Assembly: GCF_963675165.1 (NCBI RefSeq)
Contig: NC_087377.1
Coordinates: forward strand, 14,318,198-14,382,197
Origin: Halichondria panicea
Taxonomy: Eukaryota; Porifera; Demospongiae; Suberitida; Halichondriidae
Length of the DNA: 64,000 bases
Direction: 5' to 3'
How positions within the stretch are numbered: the first letter of the stretch is position 1; every line of letters begins with the position of its first letter. The notes below the pieces were generated by a model that had not been told where the DNA came from, did not search any database, and saw only the letters and a program-made list of their open reading frames with translations. A program made the position numbers and the translations under genes. This document shows, in pieces, positions 23,126-35,214 of the stretch.

Positions 23126-24723
23126 TGCAACTTTAAGCTGTACGCAACACTTATAATTATTTGAGGCATTGCTGCTACAGTTTTACCTTTTGATCTATAC
23201 CTGATAGCTGTACACTGCATGTGCGTGCATCTCACGTCACCTTTTAAATGAATATGTCCCGCCCTCCAATATAATTAAAGCCATGCACGTGCGTGGACTT
23301 CCGTTTCCAATCCCCCTCTTCCTTAATCTCTGGCCTGACCAGGCATGCACTCTGAGAGGTCACGTGCCTCGCGACAATCGCATATCTGAGAAAAATGCTA
23401 GCTATAGGTTAGATAATATAAATTATGGTTGTCATCATCGAAAATTGCATCATATACGTAACTTATTTGCATGTTGGTTTCCTTGTAATTATCGTCAATA
23501 TTGCATCGATTAATTATAATGAGTTGCCTTGACTCGATCAAATGTTTAATTTGCCTGACCACTCTAACTGTTTTGGAACCTCCCTCTCAACATTCCTGGA
23601 TCCGCGCCACTGTATATAGCTTGAATGACAGAAACTGATAACACACGCTATCCAGAGGGCTCTCTAGTGGCATCAATAGATCATTACATATACTCTAGTT
23701 ATTCCGTAATAAAAATAGTCCACTACATGATTCGTAAGTTAGCAATGAAAGTCATCGGCACATTTATTTCACAGGCGGCCGGTCGCTTCGGGTCCGAGTG
23801 AACCCTATTGGGAGGTGATATACTTATCCTGCATGCTTGGTCAATTCGGGGGTCCCTGTCCCATCAGGGGGGGGGGGGAGATGACTTCCGTTCCCTCAGA
23901 CAATAAAGGTTGCTCGCTCTATTCATCTTAAAACAATGATTTAACTTGCCTTTCCTGTGACAAGAACCCCTTTCATTCAGATGAAATATCAGACACACTA
24001 TAACCTGAAGAGGCAGAGCTACCAGATTTAATGCTTTTGGTAGCTATAGTTTAATTAGTCTAATTACCACAAAATAAAAAGCTATATCAATCCAGCAGCA
24101 GTTTATAGATCTACAAAACAACTAGCTAGTACGTGCACTGTCACTGGAAAAATCGTCCTGAAAAAAATTGTCCAGGGACAGAAAAAATAGTAAAAAGACG
24201 TCTCTGCACCAGGAGCTTATGAAAGCCAACCTAGGGTCCTCTCCACATCATATAGATACGCATATGCATGCATGCAGGCAGTCACATAATATTCAAGAAC
24301 TGTATAGACTATAGCTTGTCAGTGTGTTATGTGGCTTCCAGTTACAAAAGAGGGCAGCTGATTCATGAGACTACACAATTTTAAGGATCAGTTCATCATA
24401 AATTTCAACTGTTTCAAAATAAAGATTGATTGACAGTTTTACAGCTTGATAAGTATTACTAGGTATAATGTGCCGAAGTTCTGTCTGGAATAGATACATA
24501 ACGATTAATAATCAGACAGCACGTGACTGTGTTCATAGTTCATGGAAGGTTGACAGTTACACCTTAGTCAAGACTAGTTTAGCAGACACTAGTTTCGCAG
24601 ACACTGCATACAGTGCCAAATGGCTGATTTTGTGGAGAAGCGGCAGGAACGTTTACATGCACATGCAGGTGTCGTAATGATACCACTCCTTGCATTTGCT
24701 GCATTCCACCCAGTTTTCCATAA
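23126..24723. other. Gene-poor stretch
   Basis: No gene supported. 23575-23620 is a fragment of the CAGTGGCGGATCC-type element (reads GGAACCTCCCTCTCAACATT then GGATCCGCGCCACTG). 23868-23879 is a run of G. A TTAAAGCGTT-free, AT-rich remainder shows no splice-supported frames. Confidence 0.5.
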
Positions 24724-24935
24724 TACCGTATAGCGGGTAATTTTTGGGGGTCAAAATATTCGTGGTTCAGCAATATTGAGACATTTCGTGGGTAATATTT
24801 TCGTGGTTGGAGCTTGCACTGCAGGTAAAGAGGTAGGCAAGGTCGCTTCATTCGTGGGTAAAATATTCGTGGTCAGATCTCCAACCACGAAAAACACGAA
24901 TATTTTGCCCCACAAAAATTACACGCTATACGGTA
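24724..24935. mobile_element. TACCGTATAGCG-type MITE, full copy
   Basis: 212 bp. The left end TACCGTATAGCGGGTAATTT and right end AAATTACACGCTATACGGTA are inverted repeats with TA outermost, consistent with a TA target site. The interior has repeated AATATTCGTGG/CCACGAATATT. Same family as copies at 9822, 35004 and 38118. Confidence 0.9.
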
Positions 24936-25071
24936 GTCACCATGCATCTCTGGCATTCTGCATATGGGATATGTATCGATTGACACAATTGAATCAGGAG
25001 CACGACAATACTTCTTGGAAAAGGTAGTATATATATTTGTTGCTTTTGAAAGCAAGGAAACAAGTACTGCC

Positions 25072-26260
25072 TCATTTTATGTTGATTGTCTGGAAGCTTT
25101 CAGGTGAGTGGCCAAAGACAAGAGCTGTTGCATTAGCTATAGCAAACAAGCCACAGCCACATCCTCCTGCCTGAATATGTATGTTCATGAAGTTAAGAGT
25201 GATTTCTTTGGTCTCCGTATGCAACAAAGTTGCAATCTGAGCTTTGACTCCAGTACTAACAGATCGATACATACTGTCATACATGTTAACCAATGGGTGA
25301 AGAGTTCCGATATAGTAGAGCCAATTTGCCATCGTGATTGTTTACAACCTATACAAACTCTCCACTTTCAATCTCGTATATAATTATGAGAAAACAATAC
25401 CTTTGATAACATATCCTGCAAGCCGCAAACTGCTGGAAAAGCTCTTTTGAGAAGCGCATTTATCAGCTTGTCTGTCAACCATCCAAGTGGATTTAGTAGA
25501 AAACTTCCCTGTCATAGACAGTTAGACAAAGCTCAGGTATCCAATACAGGATTTTAGTGGCTTTTCGTGTACAAGTGTTGACATCAATGACGTTCTTCCT
25601 TGATCGCTCAATGACAGCTTGAGGTCGTTTGGCCTGCCTACGATTAAACATCCTCTGAGTTACGTTTTGATGGGTCGGCTTGAAGGAGGATGACACAAAA
25701 AGTCTTATTTGATTTCAGGGGTGCGACATGAGGGGTCTCACTACTCGATTTCAGGGGAGGGGTCTCAATCAATTTAAAGCGTGGGATCTTAATCGATTTC
25801 AGGGATGCGAGGCAGACCCATTCTCATAAATACCTGAGAAGGAAAAATGTGTGAAGATCATTATTTACTGCCCATGCATGCAGTGAATGCATTGTGCATG
25901 TGTGTGGCATTCACACATAATAATACTATTTCATGGCTACGCACTCTTGTCAGGTGTTGGAATAGCTTCTACCCACTTGGTAAAGTAATCGCTCATGGTT
26001 AAGATGTAGCGGGAATCATCGTTAGCAGTTGGAGAGAGAGGACCAACAAAATCAATTCCTAGTATATATATACCAAGGAAACTGCACACGGATGGGTTGA
26101 ATTTCGGGCCTGCCAGTGATTAGCTTCCAATTAACTCGCTGGCAAATATCACAAGTATAGACACCTATAACAATAACTAATAATGTTTGTAAGTTTGTAT
26201 ATACTGTAGGTGTAGCTAACCAGAGATGGAAGAAAGAGAGGGATTGGAAACGGAAGTGGT
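25072..26260 (-). pseudogene. Ginger-like transposon gene remnant: integrase core and Ulp1-type cysteine protease
   Basis: Reading on the minus strand, an integrase segment comes first: CDICQRVNWKLITGRPEIQP (about 26150-26090), then in another frame GIDFVGPLSPTANDDSRYIL and SDYFTKWVEAIPTPDK (26050-25955). Downstream is a Ulp1/C48-like protease: LNPLGWLTDKLINALLKRAF and CGLQDMLSK (about 25500-25405), a splice-like GTATTG, then NWLYYIGTLHPLVNMYDSMY and ending CGLFAIANATALVFG (25332-25085). The YDS aspartate and CGLFA cysteine region are visible, but the usual H-W pair reads NW in this frame, and frames change several times. Gypsy-like integrases combined with Ulp1, OTU or PHD domains are known from Ginger DNA transposons; which element this belongs to is inferred. 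Non-functional as it stands. Confidence 0.7.
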
Positions 26261-26419
26261 GCACGTGACCATTTAGCACGGAGGATCCGCTTTTTGTCCT
26301 ACTTTTTGCTTGGTAACTCGCTTGAAAGTTAACAGTAAAAGGAGACATGAAAGTAAAGTTATATATATATATTTGATAGCCTACACAGGCACTCTTCTTT
26401 ATCACAATCGTTCAGTAAG

Positions 26420-28686
26420 ATAAAATACCGTTCAAACGGTATTAACTGGAGCACTAAAGTACAAACCCTCGCGTTAATTTGAGGTTCAGAGCCTCGAGTC
26501 AAAGCTGCGTGTGCATCTAGGCCAAGGGGGCATGCAGGTTTAGCTTCTTAGCTTTTGCTCGCTTTTATTCAACAATGAAGCTTTAAAAAGTTTTCAAGCA
26601 GTTTATACAAGCTAGCTATAGCTATATACCTGTTTAGATTCTATATATACCATACAGAATATCTTTCTTCTAATAGATTAGTGATCATTATCATCTAGCT
26701 ATACTGCCACCAGAGCTGGCCACGCTGGTTCTGACTTGCAGTAGCTTAGTACCTAGCTGGGCGTGGCCCGGCACCCGTTTTGACGGGTGGGCAGGGGACG
26801 GGGGACACGCTTATAATTATAGGATTTATACTGCTGCACCAATTGAGGAGTGCAGCCCAATCAGATTGCTATTTCTAAGATAACGATAAGATATTCATGA
26901 CTAAAGTATTGATATTCATATCCTTTATAATTTTATTTGTGCTTACACAGCAGTGTTGCAACACAGCAGTACAAATCCTATACAAGTATGTTCGATCCCC
27001 CGGCCACCCGTCAGAACTGAATGCGGAGAATACCTTATGTCACGATTGTGGGCTATATATAGCTCACGTTCATAAAAATCCTTGTGGATCACACAATTTC
27101 CCGCCAAACCAGGCCTTACTTTTTCTGAACTATACGCCAATGCCTCATCTTTTTTCGCTACCTTCTATTTATATGCATGAACAATTACAACAGCAAAAAA
27201 GGAAGGTGTAGTTAAAGAGAGACTAGTGGGGACTATTATAGAGACTGTCAGGGACCATGCAGTGGGGACTATACTAGGGACTAGCGGCAGACACATGTAC
27301 AATTCATGCTAAAAACTAAAGATTACTATGCTAATGCTCTGTCTTTAAGCTCATGTCTGGGAACGAGCCTAGGTATTTGATTGCTATAATTTATATGAAC
27401 AATGACAACAGCAAGAAAAAGGAACGCCTGCATGGGAACGAGCCTAGGTATTTTTGGTTATAACTCTGTAGATCTTTAAAGAGAAGTGAGTTGCACAGCA
27501 TAAGCACATCTGCTGTAGTGGTTTATTCTCCAGTGTGTATAGAAATAGGCATTGGCTTGGCTACCTCCCAAGCCATGCCCCTTACAGATAAGGGTTGCTA
27601 AAGACCAGGCAGGCTAAAGACAGCCTAAGGCCTTTGACAATGATTGAACCGCGGAGAAGAGCGAATGTTCATTCGAGGGTACTTCCGTTTCCAATCCCTC
27701 TCTTTCCTTTATTGGTGTAACATAACAATACTGACATGCAGAACCAAGTTGACATCCCGGCTAACATAATGAAAGCACCGCACGGGCAGGTGCTGATGCC
27801 TCAGTGGAGGTGTCAACTAGCTATTATAGCAATAGCTTATAAAATTATCATGATGAACATTTTGCATAAATTTTGCTGCATGCAGGCAGAATCCAGAGCA
27901 GAATCCAGAGAAAAACTCAATGAGTGGGTAATGATCGACCATGGTTAATTGTTGTTAAAAACGATAGTCAGACATCCGCGAACACAACAACCAATCTGCA
28001 ATAGCCTCACGAATTAGCCGCCCTTGCGGTCTGGAATAGAAGCTAGATACATGCATGAAGCTTGAGCCTGAGTTTTGGAGGTTATATTATGTTGTTTATG
28101 ACTATCGGGTGAAAAATCGCACATCCGTTCCCATCTGCAATGCATTCATTAATTTTACATTATTTTACTATAGCATCATTAATTTTTTAGCATCGATCAT
28201 TTCGCACTCTTCGAGTTTCCCTACATGCTGATGTATTAGCAACAGCAGGAGTGCATGAATATTCGTGCACTCCTAACAGCTATAATTATAGTATAAGTAA
28301 TATCAAGAGTATATAGATAAGAGTAAGAGTGTTGAACTGCTAGTAACAGCATTTGCCTGCTCCTACGTCATCACTTGATAGTAATCAGTACTGATTTGTT
28401 ATGTTAGCAACACTTCCAGAAACCGCACATGCTGTGATTGCTCACAATGCGCAGTTCAGTGCTACAAACCACATGCAGACCACAGTTTACTTAACAGCAC
28501 TCAAATAGTGACGACAGTGATGACGCATGTTAAGGCAAATGCGGTTCCTCCACGATTACTACAGCAGTTCAACACTTATCTACTCTTGGTAATATATAGC
28601 TTTATGTTAATATGTATATATATAGCTTTGACAATTTATTATTCGTCGAGGCATCAGCACCGCAGTGCTTTCATTCTAAACTTGAG
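26420..28686. other. Gene-poor stretch before receptor A2
   Basis: No gene supported. 26756-26800 is an end fragment of the foldback element seen at 14093-14375 (TGGGCGTGGCCCGGCACCCG). 26540-26585 resembles the repeat at 6690-6850 in reverse orientation. 26897-27211 is open for 104 codons with a hydrophobic start (VLIFISFIILFVL) but no homology or splice context was recognised. 27924-27945 repeats the 21218-21240 sequence GAGTGGGTAATGATCG. Near 28240-28270 GGAGTGCATGAATATTCGTG pairs with GTGCACTCC as a short hairpin. Confidence 0.45.
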
Positions 28687-28700
28687 AGGAAATTAAATCA

Positions 28701-28710
28701 ACAGGAAGCA
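28701..28710 (+). promoter_or_regulatory. Conserved ACAGGAAGCA box upstream of receptor A2
   Basis: Identical ten-base box 96 bp upstream of the A2 start codon. Here and in A1 it sits in a longer conserved block (GAGGAAATTAAATC, GGAAGCATGTTTATT, TTAACCACAT). Confidence 0.4.
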
Positions 28711-28796
28711 TGTTTATTTTGTTAACCACATAAAAGCACATAATGCATGCATGCATGCATGTTGTTTTTGCATAAGTAGGTGCTCTTCATATCACG

Positions 28797-31358
28797 ATGG
28801 TTAAATATGAAAGATGCTTTGTAATCTGTCTGCTAACCTGGTTACATTACTGCCAAGGTATGTCAGTAAGTGTATTTACAGAGGCCGGAAAAGAAGCACT
28901 TTCTGGTTTGTACTGTCGTACTACTGTTAAACTTATCTGCAATGTTACGAGTCTTCATTTTTTTCGATGGACATACAATGCCAGCAAAATAGAAATTGTT
29001 AATTTTCAACCTGATGATATACTAACTTTGAACCAGATGACTACTACTTATTCAGCATTTCCCTTTGTCCAGCTAACACAGTTCAATGCATACAAAAACC
29101 AGCAAAATCAGTCACGGATTAACGTTTCAACAATTCTTACTGTTGATCTCTCAGAGCTCTACAAGCAAAACATTGAAATTATTTCTTGTGGTTCTATTAG
29201 CCCAAAGAATACAGCCACATTGCCAGTGAATATCAGCATCTTACTGCCATCTTTTCCTTCTGTTACTCCTGACGTTTATGTAAGTGTGACCATACGCTAT
29301 GAGTCTGGAGTATTGTCTAGTGTGGATGTATCATGGAGGAAATTTCGGGTAAGTATGAATTTAAATAGAGTCTTGGATACACTTGCATTGACTTGTATAT
29401 ATAGCAACCGGATTGTCCTGAATATGACAATTCACAAGAATACCTCATCAATGTCACTGGATGTGGGTGGATGTGGATCAACCATAGCACCTGTGAAGAT
29501 AATATTTGCTCGTCTCTGTTCAGTAATTGCACAGACAATGTTAGAGAAATTAATCTACAAGCCAAGATTTTTGACATTGAGAGTGAATTACAAGTACTTT
29601 ATCCTACGTCTGTAGGTGAGAGCTATACTTACGTTATGATGCATTGATTGCCAATTTTTTTTTACAGATTACGATAATGTCTATTTCAAACCTGTTGTTA
29701 ACCAGTCGTCTTACTCTAGATGCCAAATTTATGTCCAGTGTTTACCCATTCAAGGAGATGTTAGTGAAGATCAAATGTGTACCATTAGATACACTACAGA
29801 TCCGGAATATGGAAATCTATCAAATCCTATCACAACTCTAGTTGGCATAACACCTGTTTCACTTTCACTTACTACTCCTGGTAATATGTACTATTATGAG
29901 TTCTCCTTGTTGGTGAATGAGACCTTGTTGATTGTGGAAAGAATGGAGTACATGACTACAGAATCAGGAGGTAAATAAATGTAAAGTAACAACCGTCACA
30001 GCTTTAGTGACTGAGCAATCGTCTTATTGTATTGATTGATTACTTTTGAGAACTCTCCCCCTACAGAATTATTCCAGCTGGGTGTAAGAGAGGGTGCTAT
30101 CTTTACTATTGTATCATCATTCTTAGGATGCTTTATTGTCCACATTACAATGATATTGTGCCTTTTAATAGCTCGGAAAGGTAAGCATAAATTTCACTGT
30201 CACTATACATGAAGCAAAGGCCACCCCACGCACCTCATGTTTATACAGTATCCAGATTGAATGTGTCCATTACCAACAAAGTTCTTCAAATCTTGATAAC
30301 ACTTATTTGTTTCATGTTCTTTATTGCTTGTGGCACTCTGTTGACAAACTTTGCGATTATTTTAAATGGTACGTATTGGAATGGTGCCAACTCTCATTTG
30401 CAATACTTTCTGTATTTGTTTCATTACAGATGTGTGTTTCACAAACCAACAAGTTCCCAACAGTTTGCTTGATGCAATGTTAGTAATTTCATGTGTTGGG
30501 ATAGGAATCCTTCTCCTCTATTGGGTGTTTATAACATACAAAGTATATAAACAGCGAACTAAAGGTAATTTAAAGTGTAACCATTCAAAGTTGTATCTTT
30601 TTCATATCATAATCCTGTATATAGGAACCAACAGCATGCCTGAAAACACAACGTATGTTCTTTCTATAATTATTATGTATCTGTACAGTTTTAACTATTT
30701 ATTATAGGTCACATCACGACAAGCCTCTACCTCAGAACATTAATTCACAAACAGCTCAATGTAATATTCAAGAGTCATCTGAGGTAATAAATCACAGTTT
30801 CAGTTTTAATATCTATATACATTTGCTTTTCAGAAGCCACCCGATTCTCGAGAGTGCCAGCATATGCAAACCAAAAGTGTTAATGAAAATATGGTTCCAA
30901 TGCAAAATGTAATAATTCAAAAGACGCTATCCAATAGCAGCCAGCTAGTTACGTCACCTAGCAGAAAAAATCCACCCTCCACAAAATCAAGTCAGCATTT
31001 CAACAATGTTTTGTATGATGAGGTTGGAAATGTCTCGGATATGACAGAAGTCGAGTTGAAAGCTAACGAGTCTTACAGGCACACAGATAAGATGTTTTTA
31101 ACTGCAAAGAGTAATGTGGCTGCTTGCCCATTATGTTCGACACCAGCCAGCAAAATCCAGCAAGGTTTGTCATTAAGTCATCAGTACAGCGAGATCAAAG
31201 GGAAACCAAAGAGTGAGCATCCTGAGCTAAATGCTATGGAGCAGGAGAAGATAGAGTTGAAGTCTAATCAGTCGTATTGTCAGCTAACAAGTACTGTGGG
31301 TCAGATAGGGGGATGTGAACCACTGCACGAGTACGACTATATATACGTGGACACCTAG
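28797..31358 (+). CDS. Receptor A2: Ig/FN3-like, three-membrane-segment receptor, complete
   Basis: Nine exons: 28797-29348, 29405-29615, 29668-29970, 30067-30180, 30249-30368, 30430-30564, 30625-30652, 30708-30783, 30834-31358; 687 codons plus stop, all GT-AG and in frame. The signal peptide (MVKYERCFVICLLTW) is fused to the Ig exon because the intron present at this point in A1, A3 and A4 is absent. Ig-like domain: CRTTVKLIC, FFRWTYNAS, LTVDLSELYKQ, ISCGS. FN3-like: VDVSWRKFR joined to QPDCPEYDNSQEYLINVTGC. Then a domain with CLPIQGD and MYYYEFSLLVNETLL. Hydrophobic segments: AIFTIVSSFLGCFIVHITMI, LITLICFMFFIACGTLLTNF and MLVISCVGIGILLLYWVF, predicting N-out, C-in. The tail has VLYDEV, EVELKANESY, HQYSEI, IELKSNQSYCQL and the C-terminal EYDYIYVD. 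The first 760 bp of the ectodomain region is nearly identical to A1, introns included. Probably a surface recognition receptor signalling through phosphotyrosine; ligand unknown. Confidence 0.85.
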
Positions 31359-31764
31359 TAACGAGGGATAAGAACCACTGCACGAGCATAATTATATAAT
31401 TATGGCTATATACATAATTATACGTGAACACCTAGTAACTATATAGTTCATCACATCACAAGCCAATTTCCTAAAGAACTGCAATATAGCAACTGTATGA
31501 GTATCATCGTATAACATCTGAGTATATTGCGTATTATCCTTATTGTATATGCCATGTGCCGATCATGTTTATTGGTACAAATTTTCTATTATTATGATAA
31601 GCCGATTAAGTATATAATCCCCTAGAATTGACTGATATACAGTACAGTATATACAGTACTTGTATATAATTATATAGCCTTTACCATTGCATTGTTGCAC
31701 ACCCTCACCTACGTTACCATGCACACATGCACAAACACCATAACATGCACACACACCCTCACAT

Positions 31765-32830
31765 GTCTAATTGGGTTGACGCAAGGAAACTGTTGTTTTC
31801 TAAGGCACCAAAATCCTGTGAAAGAAACATCAAACACATGCAGAGAAATGTCACGACCCACCCGTTTCTAGTGGGACTACATACTTCTACTATACTAGCT
31901 ACTTTCAAACGAGCACTAAGCTGTATTTTGTATTTTGTGCTGGACTATATGTGAATGGTGGAAAGCTATTCTTTCATAACGAGAGAGAAGGTTTTACGAG
32001 CTCAGACCAGATGAGTATAAGTCAGTCTAGCTCGGTTTAATTTAATCGTTAAGTAATCCTTCATCTGTGCATGCAATGCAAATACAACATATAATAATTA
32101 TGCCATTGACCCACTGTGTATATGCCTTGGTTAAGTGTGAACTACCATATATATCTATGGAACTACATATTTATACAGAGAAAGATCTGTATAGAGATAA
32201 TTATAGTTGAGCACCTTAAGCAATATTCATTAAGTATCTGTAAATACGGTCAGTGACAAAGCATGTACGGGCCCTGTAATTTTTTTTATATACTTTTATA
32301 TTTTGCTGAGATCACTTCTGCCCTCAGATATGTGCAGGTGCAATATGGTCTCAACGCTGAAAACATGCTACTGGACACGTATACTAAAGGACGACACATC
32401 ACACAAACGAGCTTTGGACTTCGCAAAGAAAACCTCAGAGACACGACTGCAACATTTTGCGGCACCCTACGTTTACCTGCCTCAAAAAGACACAAGACAA
32501 GCATGGCTGCAGTATCTACTGGTGGTGTCTGGGCGTGGTCACCTACCAGATTATATGGGCTCAGTACCACCGTACTTTTATGACTTGAGATCTTGCTCTA
32601 ATTTACGTGTTCATCAACATCAATTCAACAACATCAGTTCAACATCAGTTCAACAACATCAATTGCATGCAGTGCTGGATACCTATTCAACAATTTAGCA
32701 CATCTGTATAATTATAGGGTCAGGAACTGGTAATATTGAAGACATTAAAGTGCACTGAGTATAACAACTGTGATAACTAAATTGCATGTGCCTCTCCTCC
32801 ATTCAACCGCCTGGTAAAAGATTCCCTCCA
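31765..32830 (+). pseudogene. AGC kinase fragment copy 1
   Basis: 31765-31985 matches the first visible exon of the kinase at 59225: GTTGACGCAAGGAAA, AACATCAAACAC, RNVTTHPFLVGL, then TTTTGTGCTGGACTATATGTGAATG with frame breaks. 32297-32585 matches its last exon: EITSALRYVQ, NAENMLLD, FGLRKENLRDT and TFCGT. 32712-32830 matches its end (GAAGACATTAAAGTGCAC, CCTCCATTCAACCG). Stops and indels throughout. It keeps TFCGT, which the better copy has lost. Confidence 0.8.
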
Positions 32831-32914
32831 TCATTCATTACCAAGAGATTGACTCGAATTTCATCGGCAAGGCTATTTCTGACACTCTCCCTTTGAAATG
32901 TACGAGACAGTAGT

Positions 32915-33495
32915 GGGCATGTCTGTGAGCGTTACAGACCACACTTTTGCTGGTTCAGTTAATCAGTCTGATAATTACTTTATATCACAATAATGAATAG
33001 TAAGTATAATATACATTAGTTCTGTCACTCAGATCAGTATATATATTGGCGATGGCACCATAATAATTATTACAGGTGGTGAGCATACTGCATGTTTATT
33101 ACTAAGAAACGTATTCAAATCTCAATCATCACACTGATTCTCCTGCATGGTCATGTTTATGGGATGTGGCACTCTGTTGACAACCTTTGTGTATAATTGT
33201 AGTTGAATTGGTACCAACTTATAATTATGTCATAATAATTATATTATAGATATGTGTTTCACAAACCAACAAGTTCCCAACAGATTAATGCAAACTTCGT
33301 AGCATCTCTCGGTGGGATACAAAATTTATAAAAACAGCTAGATTAAACAAAAGGTAAGTAAACCATTTGCATGCAGTTGTATGTTACAGTACTTTATGTT
33401 TATATTAATTGTGTGACATGCAATAGGTCTGGTTGCGATATAACAATCGTCAGAACAGTAAATCACAGAAATGTAATATCCAAAAATCGTCAGAG
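32915..33495 (+). pseudogene. Receptor A fragment with transmembrane exons
   Basis: Begins with a piece like the start of the A Ig exon (ATGTCTGTGAGCGTTACAGA) and a leap to GTTAATCAGTCTGAT. Then come exon-6-like (ATTCAAATCTCAATCATCAC, GGCACTCTGTTGACAACCTTTG), exon-7-like (GTGTTTCACAAACCAACAAG, TTCCCAACAG) and exon-9-like (GGTCTGGTTGCGATATAAC) pieces. Large parts of the ectodomain are deleted and frames are broken. It is a sister of the fragment at 40735-41410. Confidence 0.8.
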
Positions 33496-34526
33496 GTTTT
33501 TACCTTAGTCATAAAGATTGTGTTTACAGTGTCGAACATACAAAGAAATGCATTAATGTGTATACCTGCAATTTAATTATATCACTCTGGAGCACACTTC
33601 TCACTTTAACCATTAATTTTACCAGCTGAAGAATGATTGTAGAAAAAATTCAATCTCTGCATGCTATCTCGTCCGATTCATGTGTAGATTTCTACAACAA
33701 GCTGTCACTAGCTATATAGGCCCTGATAAATTACGCTTTTTTTCTCCCATTACCTATTGGCTCAGTAGTGACTTAGGCCCGAGGGCCGCAGGCCTCAAGG
33801 GCGAAGGCATTCTATATCTATCCGACTAGAAAAACATTTGGAATGTTAAAATTGCTAGGATTGGCCGGAGGAACCACCAAAAAGCGTGGAAACAAGAAAT
33901 TCGACGCTATTATTCTCGGCATAAAAAATCGGCATAAAAAAATCTGAAAATGTGCAATCATAGACAAAATTAAGACATAAACACAGCACTAACACACGAC
34001 ATGATTTTCTCAGTGTTATAATTATCTTGCTGACTTGTAATTCACCTTTTTTGCCATGAAAACGTCGTTATAGCATGTAATGATCTTTACAAAAAATGGA
34101 CATAATAATTCCTTAGACACCTATAATTATATTATGCGAATAATTTGTCAAGGCCTTAGCTGTCACCCACTGACCTCAATTTTCAGTCCTATTGGTAACT
34201 CAATCCAGCCACACCCAACACCCTAATGGCCGGAATGTACAGGGGATTTTTGATGTTTTCAGCGGCCTCAAAGTATTCTTGAACTGCAGGACGACATGCA
34301 CCTATATCAGGACATGCGCCCTCTTAAAATTCCTCCATACACGTTTGGGCAAGAGGACGCACCAAAACGCGGGAGAATAATTACACTTCACTACATGCAT
34401 GTGGTTATTTTAGCAACTTTGTGCGCTGTGCCACATCTGATGGACGCAGTGCAGGCCAAGCGTTTTTGGCTCATTGAGTCATGCAATGGGGTTAATTAAG
34501 GCCATCAAACAGACGTGGCACACAGG

Positions 34527-34910
34527 TAGGCCTGTGCCAAATATTCAAAGTTTTTCACCTATTATTTATTCGCATTGGATCCGCCTATTATTCAACTTCA
34601 TCAGCCTATTAATGACACCTATTATTCAAATCATTCAACCAACATACACAGCAGTGAAATAATAAATTATATAGCACCATAAAATGGGATTAAGTCATTA
34701 CTTTTTAATTTCAGCAGCGAAATAACAAACTCTAGCACACAAAATGTGGTTTCAACATTGATTGGACTAACATTAGATTTACTGTCATGTAAAATGTGGG
34801 CGTGTTCTGAGCTACTGCGCATGTGCAACTAGTTTAATGAATATCATTAAACTATTTTCACAAGTGCCTATTATTCAAAAAATTATTCCGAAATATTTGG
34901 CACAGGCCTA
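34527..34910. mobile_element. hAT-like non-autonomous element with empty sites in paralogous segments
   Basis: Ends TAGGCCTGTGCCAAATATTC and GAAATATTTGGCACAGGCCTA. Flanked by CACACAGG (34519-34526) and CACAAAGG (34911-34918), an 8-bp target duplication with one mismatch. The paralogous segments near 42440 and 54980 have a single CACACAGG and no insertion. Repeated CCTATTATTCAA inside. Partial relatives at 8653-8780 and 44995-45060. Confidence 0.88.
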
Positions 34911-35003
34911 CACAAAGGATGACTTTATGGGAAACTTAAAGAGGTAATACTATAATTATTATATCACGTACACACCAGAACTCTGTCAATTTCCATTCAA
35001 GAG

Positions 35004-35214
35004 TACCATATAGCGTGTAATTTTCGTGGGGCAAAATATTCGTGGTTTTCGTGGTTGGAGGTCTAACCACGAATATTTTACCCACGAATGAAGCGACCTT
35101 GCCTACCTTTACCTGCAAGTGCAAGCTCCAACCATGAAAATATTACCCACGAAATGTCTCAATATTGCTGAACCACGAATATTTTGCCCCCCGAAAATTA
35201 CCCGCTATACGGTA
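35004..35214. mobile_element. TACCGTATAGCG-type MITE with empty sites in paralogs
   Basis: Starts TACCATATAGCGTGTAATTT and ends AAATTACCCGCTATACGGTA. The two paralogous segments read AAGAGTATAAAG without the element (about 42518 and 55062), which defines a TA target site and shows insertion after duplication. Confidence 0.92.

Noticed and set aside
26897-27211. 104-codon frame with a hydrophobic start resembling a signal peptide
   Set aside because: No recognisable domain, no intron context, lies among repeat fragments; kept only as a note.
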